Part shown: piece by piece, positions 42,001 to 51,300 of the stretch
Numbering within the stretch: the stretch's first letter is position 1
How the letters are laid out: each line of letters starts with the position of its first letter
Source of the DNA: Rhyacichthys aspro
Lineage: Eukaryota > Chordata > Actinopteri > Gobiiformes > Rhyacichthyidae
Direction: 5' to 3'
Assembly (NCBI GenBank): GCA_036850595.1
Contig: CM072168.1
Coordinates: 17,289,982-17,353,981 of the forward strand
Length of the DNA: 64,000 bases
The notes under the pieces: generated by a model
What the model saw: the letters and a program-made list of their open reading frames with translations, nothing else
Databases searched by the model: none
What the model was told of the DNA's origin: nothing
Program-made: the position numbers and the translations under genes

Positions 42001-45000
42001 AGCTGCACTGTTTTCCTTCTTGATTTATTCTTAAAAAAGCTGAATATGTTGTTTGTGTCTTCTTGAGGCCAGTCTGCTCTAAGGCACAGGGGCAGTTTTC
42101 CAGTTCAGCAGCATTTTCTACATTCATCAAACAGTGAGGCCCCAAAGAAGTGCAGTGCAGAGTCATTATCTATGGGTTTGCACACAATGTTTACAAAATA
42201 CACTGACCAAACATGCTAGACACCTGACTGAACTGCACTGGCCAGGTTTCGTGAGAACAGATCTTGCAAATGGCTTACAGTGTGCATCTTGTGGTGAATT
42301 TGCAGCTGTAAAGTGTTATTTTTGTGAGATAAAACAGACATAAGTTTGACCGATGCTGCATTATTATCCATTGAATACCACAACATTTTACACAATCTCT
42401 ATAGCATTTAATTACTGTCCTTTGTGCACTCTTCTAAAAAAAGGATAATTTGTACTAAAAAAAATAAATCACTCACCATAAATCAATTACATCGTGACAT
42501 TTTCCCTTGAAGCTGTTGAGGTATGTCCATGAAATGTGGGTCAATCTGACGACAACACTAAAAATCTTATTGGCTCAGCGTTTTTCTTCTTTTTTGTTGT
42601 CTGCTCAAAGACAGCTCTCTGGGTGTTCGTCTCGTCCTGCACCAGCTTTTCTTTGCACTATGCGCATCGAAAAATATATAAATATCACAAACCTATTTCC
42701 ATCATTTGGATCAGTTCAAATCAATTCTTGTATAATGTCTGATTCTGTGTTGGTTGCACTTTTTACCCAAATTAATTTCAGCGCAATGGTAAGTGATGGA
42801 CAGTAGATTTGTTGTCATTTGTCGGACCATGTTGCAGTGTGTCTCAGTGTTGTCCTATTAAAGCCCTGTCCTGTCACCTACCATTTGTTTGAACATGTTC
42901 AGTATGTCAGGTATGTGTGCTGTGTCGTGTTATGTATTAGATATGTGTTAGACGTACATCGTATACAGTATATATATGTGTGTGTTTTTATGTTAAAGAA
43001 ATAGAGACATTACGTTATAAAGTGTTGTTGTCAAGACACAAACAAACACAAAGAGTTGGAGACAAGACTCCAGGGAATGGTTATAAAAGTCCAGTTTAAG
43101 TCCAACTCCAAACTCATAAAGATTAGTGTTCGGTGCTGGAGGTAAAGTTAGAGGGGCAAGATAAAATAAAACGAGACCTCTTTGCCCAAGACCTTAAAAA
43201 TAAATATTGCATCTATCAATTTCATAATGACAGCACAATTACAACTCAGAAATAAAAACATACCATAAAGATGTTGTTGCAATCAATTTGTTTTCTTTTT
43301 TACTGCTAAATGTGTAATAATGAGCGATTCAGTAACTTTTACAGTGTTTTTACTGGTCATATTGCAGTATTTTTTATTTTATTTTAAGTTTTGTCTGTTC
43401 TGAAGATTCTGTATCTGTAAAAATAGCACTTTTAAACATTTTTTTTTACATTTGAGGTAAGTCATTGTATTTTCTATGGCTTTTTCAGGTATTTACTGTT
43501 GCCATTTGATTGTATGTGACTTTTTAACAGTGTAATAATGCTGTTCTGATGGAGCTGTGTGTGTGTTTACAGGTGAAGTCCGTGATTAACCTGCTGTTCG
43601 CTGCCTACACAGGAGACGTTTCTGCGCTCAGGAGGTAAACACATAACGCTCACTACCACTGCTTTGGTCTCAGATACTGTTGGACTTTTTATACTCTAGT
43701 GGAGATCAGCCATTACCTGCCCCTGATAAAGTTAAATATGTGTATGTTTTCTGTGCGGACTTTGTGAAGGAAGTGAACTTTGCTGACATCAAGTGGCTGA
43801 AGAAGAAGTTTAAATAGGAAACAGTAGTAACAAAAATGAACAAAAATAAGGTGTAAACATCAATAATTAAATACTGGATGTCCCAGTATCACTTCTTCCC
43901 TGAACTACAGCCTCAACTCTGGGTTAAGTCATAGATTTATTTTGTGTTCTGGTTTCTGGGTCATTGTTTTTCTGGTTTAGTCCTGGTTTGGATTTACATT
44001 AAAGCGTTAAAAATCTGCATGTGATACAGAAATGAGCGTTAGTTAAATGGAAGAGCGTTAGATAAATGGTAGAACGAGACTGTCGGCTGGAGTGTGTGAT
44101 CTGTGTGTGTTTAGGTTTGCCCTGTCTTCGATGGACATGGAGCAGAGGGACTACGACTCGAGAACAGCCCTCCACGTGGCAGCAGCTGAAGGTGAACATC
44201 AGCTTAAAACTTTTCACCAAACTTAAACCTAAAACCTTGAAGGAAATATTGCTGTATTCGTAACGTGTGGCTGTTGCAGGTCACACCGAAGTGGTGCGCT
44301 TCCTCCTCGAGGCTTGTAAGGTGAACCCAGTTCCCAGAGACAGGTGGGTCCTGAGTCACTTTACCATTTCCTTCTGTGTCTCAACATTCAGCAGAAACTT
44401 TATGACAGCAACAATACACCTGGAGTCAGTTGAGTAAATGATGATGACAGTGACTGAATGGTTTGGACTCCTGCCTCACAGCAAGAAGGTTGTGGTGAAA
44501 CTGTAAATATAAATTGTAAATTTCTAAAGTCAGAAAAAAAAACCATGGGATTTTTGGTCAGAATTTGACCCCATGTCTTTGAGTCGGTTTAGACTTCAGG
44601 TTCATTGTGCGTTCTTGCTCTGTGTGGCGGTTACGAGAGGCTATTAACCCCTCCCAACATGCACCTGACTGGCAATTGGATGCTCTTGAAATGAAATTTT
44701 GACAGTCGCAGACCATCAGGTTAAACAATGTGAGCACATAAATCGTGAGCTTCTGCTGTTCCTCCAAATCAAACAGTTTATCACCGGGTTAAGTGTTAGT
44801 GTTAGCCCAATTGACAATTGTCCAGGGTGTGCCCCACATTACTCCTAAAGCATCTGGGAGAGCCTTTTTACCCCGTTTATCCCGCAACAGAAGAACAAAG
44901 TCAAGGACCATGTGGACTCTGTTTTTAAAAAGGCAAACACCGTCTCCACCTGCTCAGGAAACTAAGACATTTTAATATCAGGATGGGCATTTTCACTCTT

Positions 45001-45423
45001 TTGTACATTTCACTCATTGAATCCATCATTACATACAACATTTCATCCTGGTTTAACTTCCTCACTATCAAACATAAAACAAAACTCTTTCATCCCAAGT
45101 GCAATAACTGTTCTGATTAACATTTACTAGGTTGCACTGTTTTAGTAATGACATCTGGTTTTATTATGTGTTTTTAAATGTCTAGATGTGGATGTATTTG
45201 TGTCTGACAGCTCAGTCTCGTGTGCCATGTTACTGTACTGTATTGTTATGATCCTCCATGTTTTTCTCGGGGCAGGTGGGGCAACACGCCGCTGGATGAA
45301 GCCGTGCAGTTCGGCCATCATGAAGTGGTCAGCATCCTACAGCAGCACCAGGACAAGTACACCCCGTCCTCTTGTTCTGGAGACCAGGAGAGCGCAGAGA
45401 AGAGCCTGGACAACCTCCTGTAG
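15059..45423 (+). CDS. gls: Glutaminase, kidney-type (KGA-like isoform), mitochondrial
   Basis: Phosphate-activated glutaminase hydrolyses glutamine to glutamate and ammonia in the mitochondrion. Coding exons: 15059-15366, 21431-21527, 21624-21745, 22414-22543, 23804-23883, 25181-25344, 27100-27158, 30941-30973, 31072-31130, 32455-32521, 32725-32775, 33463-33639, 34970-35101, 35270-35362, 43573-43634, 44115-44191, 44280-44343, 45276-45423. All have GT/AG ends and consistent phase, giving 640 aa against 669 in human KGA. Exon 1 encodes an Arg/Ala/Ser-rich mitochondrial presequence, shorter than in human. The beta-lactamase-like catalytic domain keeps the motifs that carry the human active-site residues: ADYIPQ (Tyr223 here), LQSCVKPLKY (Ser260, Lys263), MVNAGAI (Asn309), SERESGDRN (Glu355, Asn362), DFYFQ (Tyr388) and AKSGVAGG. 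The last four exons encode the C-terminal ankyrin repeats (TALHVAAAEGH, NTPLDEA) and end in SLDNLL. Skipping these exons in favour of the exon at 35959 gives GAC. The gene converges on the STAT pair, as in human GLS-STAT1-STAT4. Confidence in identity is very high; individual boundaries were set by eye. Confidence 0.96.
18805..19180 (+). repeat. Minisatellite, about six copies of a 60-62 bp unit
   Basis: The marker ggttagtgtttggtgaagga recurs at 18843, 18904, 18965, 19027, 19087 and 19149, giving a period of 60-62 bases. Within each unit follow gacaga, ttagtccagtcttagacca and gtccaga. Units differ by a few bases, and two subtypes are visible (tttagga versus ctcatga before the marker). It lies in gls intron 1. 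A single diverged relative lies at about 43080-43160 in a later intron. Confidence 0.9.
22035..22320 (+). repeat. Dispersed repeat, family A copy 1
   Basis: Sequence in gls intron 3 shares ordered blocks with 33090-33300 in a later gls intron: ttctcctttttct, gatgctctgtta, aacatggc and a tail of the type gtatctgta. The copies are decayed, and no terminal repeats or coding potential are visible. The transposon class is unknown. Confidence 0.5.
23090..23520 (+). repeat. Dispersed repeat, family B copy 1 (diverged)
   Basis: It carries the family B head (ctagtttggagaaagagaca, then gga) at about 23107 and a tail with acatggtttagt, cctgtctttttattcaaact and ctgacaac that matches the copy at 34366. 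It lies in gls intron 4. Confidence 0.5.
33090..33300 (+). repeat. Dispersed repeat, family A copy 2
   Basis: This is the second member of the pair seen at 22035-22320, in the same orientation, just upstream of the gls exon starting at 33463. It shares the ttctcctttttct, ttttactg, gatgctctgtta and gtatctgta blocks in the same order. Confidence 0.5.
34366..34740 (+). repeat. Dispersed repeat, family B copy 2
   Basis: The head attgtcagcaca-gctccagtttggagaagcagacagga is followed by ttacatgca, a T-rich stretch, cagtataat, aagcatttaaaat and a ttcaaactggg tail. The same blocks occur in order at 40144-40500. It lies in gls intron 12, before the exon at 34970. Confidence 0.65.
35959..36108 (+). CDS. 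gls: gls alternative terminal exon (GAC isoform C-terminus)
   Basis: This exon sits between the exon ending at 35362 (GGDQR) and the KGA exon at 43573. It encodes 49 residues plus a TAA stop and contains the strings GPMDYESLQQELALK and STTVVYRM, which match the C-terminus of the human GAC splice form. Joined in phase 0 after exon 14 it gives a 573-aa protein lacking the ankyrin tail (human GAC is 598). The acceptor is read as atcagcag|caa; cutting one CAG earlier (35956) would add one Gln. The upstream polypyrimidine tract is weak, which suits a regulated exon. A cleavage site is not certain; the AATAAA at 41071-41076 is one candidate and would imply a 5-kb UTR. Confidence 0.9.
   Translation, partial: QTYGPMDYESLQQELALKAPLWKKVSPTESHQDSSTTVVYRMDNVGECN
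39974..40768. mobile_element. MITE-like element with 24-bp terminal inverted repeats
   Basis: The left end reads gggtaccactttacaataat and continues gctc. The last 24 bases (40745-40768) are its reverse complement with one mismatch. About 795 bases lie between the outer ends and contain no transposase-like frame, so this is a non-autonomous DNA element or composite. No clean target-site duplication is visible; an AATT-containing string occurs near both edges. The interior holds a family B repeat copy. The element lies in the gls intron between the GAC exon and the exon at 43573. Confidence 0.6.
40132..40500 (+). repeat. Dispersed repeat, family B copy 3 (inside the MITE-like element)
   Basis: It begins gtaggtaattgtcagcacag and carries gtttggagaagcagacagga, ttacatgcattttt, atgactttg, gcagtataat, aagcatttaaaat and tttttaaactgggc. 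This is the most complete partner of the copy at 34366 and shares its start with the fragment at 41417. Confidence 0.65.
41417..41560 (+). repeat. Dispersed repeat, family B copy 4 (internally deleted)
   Basis: It begins gtaggtaattgtcagtgcag and keeps acatgcatttgtcatatgac and a catgtggcct block, but the middle is missing compared with the copy at 40132. It lies about 0.65 kb downstream of the MITE-like element. Confidence 0.55.
43020..43200 (+). repeat. Diverged relative of the 18.8-kb minisatellite
   Basis: It contains a caagaca-type start, gtccagtttaagtcca, ctcataaagattagtgttcggtg and ggaggtaaagttag. These follow the order of the 61-bp unit at 18805-19180, as a single decayed copy. This suggests that the minisatellite arose by local amplification of an interspersed repeat. 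Confidence 0.45.
44815..45118 (+). mobile_element. LINE relic, reverse-transcriptase C-terminal fragment
   Basis: Read in frame from about 44936, the sequence gives RLHLLRKLRHFNI and then FTLLYISLIESIITYNISSW, followed by FNFLTIKHKTKL and a stop near 45118. That is the usual order of the conserved block after the catalytic domain of fish L2/Rex-like non-LTR retrotransposons. The upstream part (KDHVDSVFKKAN) fits in a shifted frame, so the copy is frameshifted and dead. A ccagggtgtgcccc string at about 44823 resembles another fish repeat. The fragment sits in gls between exons ending at 44343 and starting at 45276. Confidence 0.6.
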
Positions 45424-47510
45424 ACACTCTGCCCACAGTAGACACTTGCCAGACAACAGAGGAGCGTAGTGCTTTTTTCTGGGACATCTGTGTGCATCAG
45501 TGGCCAGACTGTTCGCTCTATTGCCCTGTTCTTAGTGAGGTTGGCTGCTTTTATCTCTCCTCTGTCATAATCTGATGTGCTCTTGATGTGTGGTCTTAAA
45601 GACATATCTCAATATATCTGTAAACAGCTGCATCACATCTGGAGGGCTGCATTCACACTGGGCTCAAAAGTGGCTCGGACCAGTTCACATTTGTTTATGT
45701 CAGTGTAAAAGGACGAACTCTTCCATGTGTCTGCCTCTGACTAAGCTTCAGCTCTAATTTGTAGCAATATGTGAACAGGACAATCATGTTATTCTCACAT
45801 TTCTTTGATGATATAATAAATAAATGCTTAATACAGGTCACACATTTCACAGTGGTTCAGATAATTTAAGCGCTAAATTTCCCAATATCCCAATATCTTT
45901 GCATAACCCACCACTATTGTCACTAGTATACAGTATGTTGCAGCTGATCCTATTCACTCAATAAAACCGTAAACAACAGTATTGCTTTCACCATTTTTAG
46001 AGTGAACTCTGGGTGAAGTAGTGAAGTAGCAGAGAAGCACAAAGACTTCCTCCAGACCTTTTTTTATGCCCAGTTCCTCCGTAAAATGCAGTATAAATAA
46101 TATTACCATGGTTTGTTTGTTTATTCGCCACACCACACACTGCACAAACAAAACCTTAAATCTGGGAACTTTTACTATCTTACTTAAAATGTCTTAAGAT
46201 TTAAAAACACACTCATTTGTGTGCAAGACTTTACTTAAAGTTTAAAGCTTTATTCAAAGATATATTGTAAATTGCACTCTCTTTTCAGAGTAATTTCTCA
46301 TTTCTAGTTAAAATATTAACTACTGAGGTTTAGAGCTTACCAAAAACCCAGCTCCAACTTCAGCATCAGAACAACAATTATCTCCTCGTTTAACACTGCG
46401 TGATTGAAATGCCAATATTTATCCCTGTTTCATGTTGCCTCCATTTTCTATGTTTTTCTTTTTCTTTTTTGTTTCACTGTTAAAAGGCATATTCAGATCT
46501 GAATATATTTTTTTCTCTGTTTTATTCCTTTACTTCCTTATTGACAAAATGTGTCGACCAATGAGAGTGCTCCTTTTTCCGGAAGCGAGCTGTGATTGGC
46601 CAAAGCTTTTGTTCAAGACTGAAAATTCTCTATTAAAGTCAATGATAATAAAGTCTAGATGACATCTTAAGGTGTCTCAGATGATTCCTATTACTATATA
46701 CTGTTGGGTGATTAAATAGTTCTCTTTTTCATAAGCATAAAAAAATCACATACTTCCAGTTTAAAGTGAAAGTGTATTTATTTCCTATGTATTTCTGTAT
46801 AGATTTATGTGATAGTTGATAGATGTTAGGTGTCTGAGCTCCTTTTACCTTCAGTGTGAACGCAGCCTTAGTTTGTATCAAAGTGGTTCAGTCCCACATT
46901 TCAGTTCTTGTGCAGTAATACTCTCACTGTTAGTTCAAAACAGTGAGGCTTGTGTAAACTTCTGTGACGAGGGTGATTGTGTAAACGCTCACAGACCTGA
47001 TGCTGCAGTTACCGTTTGTGTCTGAGGGGCCTATATTTTCATAAACGCCCCCCGACCGTCGCAGGATCCTCAGCGGGTTCAAAAGATTGTATTCTGAATG
47101 TATTTTTTCAGTGGTACACATGCAATAGACGCTCTATTTATTTCAAGAGACTATATTTAAATTGTGAGATTGTGTCGTTTTTGAGTGGTGACCGTTTAGA
47201 GAGACATTGTTTGTAGAATGTAATATTAATGTTGATATAATCTGTGAGCAGGCGGGTCATCTGCTCTTCGCCAGCAAAATCCCTCTCTCCAAATATGACA
47301 TATGTGTTTAAATATCATATATTACCAGTGTGTTCTGTTGTTTCTAAACTCAGTTCTCATTTTTACAAAGTAGATAACGCTATACCCAAATTATAAAGCT
47401 ATACCCAATGAATGTAATGTTTAAAGTGATGTGTGAAGGAGGTGTGTCTATTTGTTGAAATATATTGTTAACTTTTAGTGTATAATAAATTGGAAAGTAC
47501 AGTTTTTTGT
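45424..47510 (+). other. gls: gls 3' UTR with two candidate poly(A) signals
   Basis: No further splice signal or coding similarity is seen after the stop at 45421-45423. AATAAA occurs at 45815-45820 (overlapping a second one immediately after) and at 47484-47489. Use of the distal signal would give a UTR of about 2.1 kb, ending about 650 bases from the tail of the convergent STAT gene. Confidence 0.5.
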
Positions 47511-47793
47511 TATTTCTTTGTTTACTCACGTTCTTTTTGCGCATTTTGCCTCTAGTCACGAGATTTCCAAGCTTCCAACTTGGACACTTTGAATTAACTC
47601 ACTGACAGCACTCCTTCAAAATCGCTAAAAAATATATCAAATAATCATAAGTGCAATGCATTTCTTATTTGATGTTTATGGGTAAACTTGAGGTGCATTT
47701 TTTTCAGTTGGAAGACTGCCACAAACATGAGAAATGTGTTGAGTGACTAATCTACAGAAGATTTTGAAGCATTTCTTTGGTATTTTGATACAG

Positions 47794-47990
47794 AGATAAA
47801 AAGTCATAATTCAGTTATGAGATAAAAAAGTCATTCCCACTTTACAGGAAGTCATAATTACGCCTTCAAAACTCATAATTATGACTTAAAAACTCTAAAC
47901 TGTGACTTTTTCTTGAATGACTTAAGGCATAATTAAAGATATTATTAGATCAAAATTATAGATAAAAAGTCAAAGTTATAAGTTTGAAAG
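47794..47990. repeat. AT-rich degenerate repeat of AGTCATAATT type
   Basis: Related strings recur in both orientations: aaaaagtcataatt, gaagtcataatta, ctcataattatgact, gtgactttttc and ataaaaagtcaaag. This looks like a decayed simple or palindromic satellite. It lies in the spacer between the convergent gls and STAT genes. Confidence 0.6.
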
Positions 47991-48156
47991 TAATAATGAC
48001 ATTTTTGAGGTAAATGTGAGTGGAGTAAATGTGGCTGCCATTTTCTCCCTGTCGTGAAGACAATTCAAAAAAGTGAAGTAGAATAAAATGAAAACGTATT
48101 TCTCTTGAACACTTAAGAACACTTAACTTATAATTACGGCAACACACATTTAAATT

Positions 48157-48162
48157 TTTATT
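48157..48162 (-). terminator. Poly(A) signal of left STAT1-like gene
   Basis: TTTATT on the + strand is AATAAA on the coding strand. It lies about 145 bases beyond the stop codon at 48307-48309, a plausible distance for a short 3' UTR. Confidence 0.5.
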
Positions 48163-48306
48163 GTGCAAATAAGAAGATGCAGTGCTTTTTTTTACATCAA
48201 GTTTTGTGATATTTAATACAGCTGAGGGACTATAACAGCAACAGTTTTGAGTTCAGAGCAGAGCAGCACATATATCATGAAATACGTTTTGGCAAGTGGT
48301 ACTTTA

Positions 48307-51300
48307 TCAATAGATAAAGTCAGAGTAATTAGTATCAAAATCAACATGATTTAAATGTTCGCCTAAGGAAAGCTCCTGCTGTAACTCTTCAAGAGTCATC
48401 AAGTTCTGCACCTAAAAAACAAAATGAAGGTGTGTGCTTAGACGCATTCAACATGTTAAATATTACAAACAGATACATTAATTGTCTGTACTTTATGCAC
48501 AAAGAGCTGTCTTTCCTATTGACAAACTCATTCTAACCTGGCACCACATTTGCAAAAAAAAATAACGCATTAAAAATGTTAGTAGTTATAAATACCGGAG
48601 TTGGTCATTTGCCAACAATATTAAATAATTGTAAATGGGTAAATCATTTTAGTTGCTATTATGTCTGTAGTCAGCAATAAAGTCACAGCTTGTCTTAAAT
48701 CTTTTAAATAAACCTATGCATAGGTTGAAGGACATTAATTTAAAAAAATGCTTTTGGAAATTGACTATGTCTCCCGTCGCCTAATCCAATGACGCCTAGT
48801 ATTCCCCCGAGGAGCTGGAAAGTGTCTGAGCATCTAAGTGCTTAAAAAGATGGATGGCTTTTGGAAATTGTTAAAGGTCAGGAACATTGAACAGTAAAAA
48901 TGATACTATGCTAAAAAATAAATAAATAAGTACACCAAATTACAACAAACTCTGAAAAATGTTCCAAACAGCATTGAAAATAAATTAAATAGCACTATAA
49001 AGGAAGAAAACCGCACAAAAATATCAAAAACACTAAATAATTGGGTCAGATTAGATGCTAAAACTCACCAGAGGAAGGTCTGTCTCCGCGTCCATTTGGA
49101 CGTCTGTGGGTGGAGGAAGTGGAGACTGTGGAGGTGTAGGACAGCTGCAACAACATACAACAATCAGAAAATGCAGCTCTCGGTACAAATGAATACTGAC
49201 TGTTTATAATTATATTTATACAAAACAATGAAAACTGTAAAGTATTAATAAATAGGAACAAAGTATAATCTCTATTATACTTACTCTCCTTCACACACGT
49301 TTCTTCTCATCACATAGTCTGTTTTAGGTTGGGTGTTTCCTGCAAAGATTGATAAAAAAAATGGATCAGAACTTAAGCTTATGGAGATCAGGGAAAGACA
49401 AAAGTTCACTGATATTATGTCAAGATATCATGATGTGTGAAGGAGATTTTGGTCAAAAGCAATTTCATTTTTTGACTACAGCCAAAAATGTACTATCTAT
49501 GGCCCCTTCTATGTAGCTTTAAATGTGTATTTTTCTCAACATAAACACACAAAGAATTTTATTTTGCATTGCTTATGTGGAATTTACCTTATTTTGTTCA
49601 GCTTATTTGAAAAAAAACAAAACAAAACAAAAGGCACCTTTCATTTTTGATCCATCTATTTTCATCTATCCTTGTGTGTGTACAGTGCGTATCAGAAGGA
49701 GGCCATACCACAGTCGGTGTAGTAGCGTCCAAAAGCATTATCTTTGGGGATCTCTGGATAAAGATACTCCAGTGGGTTCGTACTCCTATTCTTCAGACGG
49801 TACAGGTTTATGTGGTCGGCCAGTGACTTGTTCAACAGGTCCATCTTGGTAAAAGGGTCTATGGCGTGCACAAAAGCTTCTGGATGACAAAGGAGAAGAC
49901 ATAGCTGTGATCATAAAGGTACTACACTGACTCAAAGAAAGAGACATGAGCTTGAACTGTAAATAATACTATAAAAAGAAAATAAACGCATACTTCCATT
50001 GCAGTGTTCGACCCAGCTAAAGGTGATGGCTCCATCTCTGTTGCTTTCACTGAAGCGGAGCAGAAAGTTCCCACTCTGTGTGTTTTGCAAAAGGAGTCGA
50101 GTTTTCTCCTTGCTCACAAAACCCATGATGGACCTAAAATACACAAATAGTGAAGTATTAAATTTTTTTTCTGTTTTCCTGATTCTAGCCTCATTTATCA
50201 TTTTGAAGTTACAATGCAATGCTTTTCAATGTACCATTTTTATGTAGGTAAAATACACAAGTGTAGGTCCTTTAATTACATATATGATTGTTTACACAGC
50301 AGATGTATGTATTACGTAACTGTACTGCCCAAAGTATACAATATATTAAGGCTGTAACAAAAACAAAGAGGTCTAAGTGTTTCATGGTTTTTGGAGATTC
50401 CCTTAAGGGCCACTGGAGGGAGCCAGAGTTACACATGTCCCAAGAACCACTGATTTTAAGATCTTACCCGTCTCGCCAAAGGTCTTTCAAGTGTTTTTCA
50501 ATCAAGTCCAAGATTCCATGGATCCAAAGCCAAGGGCCTTCTTTCTGTTGTAAAAGGTCAGAGGACAAACTAAGCACCACTGCAGAGGAAGCACATTTAT
50601 ATTCTCTTTTGAACACATCACTCACCTTAGAAAACTTGGACCAAGAAACAAGCTCATCAGGATCATCTGTGAAGAAAACAAAATGCACCTCGTTTAAAAT
50701 GAATGTGAAATTAAATGAATTTTTGAGCTGCACTAATAAAGACTTTGATAAAACAGATTTTACAGAAAACTTTATTATAATCAGCAAAAATTTAAAAAAA
50801 AATGTGGTAAAACTTACCCACAAATTTGTCTTTCAGTTCAGAAAGCTGGTTTTCATCCAGCTCTCTGCCTCCACTTGACAAAAACTGCCAGCTCAAGGCC
50901 TGGGACAGCTGCTCCCAACTGAGAGGGGGCGGCTCCACAAACAGAGACAGGTTCTTAAAACACATCAAACAAATACAGTATTCACCACGAGTCTCACAGA
51001 TACAGGTGTCATCTAATGTAATGTATATAAAAGATCAAATCAAATAAGAGATGAAGCTCATAGCTACAGCGTGGCATAGCATTTTTCTGCTGAAGATTTC
51101 AATTTCTTCCTGGTCTTACCCTGGGTTCACTGGTCGACAGCAGGTTGCACCACATGACAGCAGCCCAGGCACCGGGGACCTGACTGGAGCTGGACACAAC
51201 CACGAGGGGCAGGGAGCTGGTCTGGAGCAAGAGGAAGAAGAAATCAATCAATTATACTTTCATGGTAAAGTTTGCACACACAATTATGGGACAGGTTTGT

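Noticed and set aside
46550..46610. CCAAT-like and E-box-free promoter-like stretch in the gls 3' flank
   Set aside because: No exon or other core elements nearby; it lies in the presumed 3' UTR.
50288..50878. 196-codon + strand open frame over the STAT region
   Set aside because: It overlaps several well-supported minus-strand STAT exons and introns; a shadow frame.
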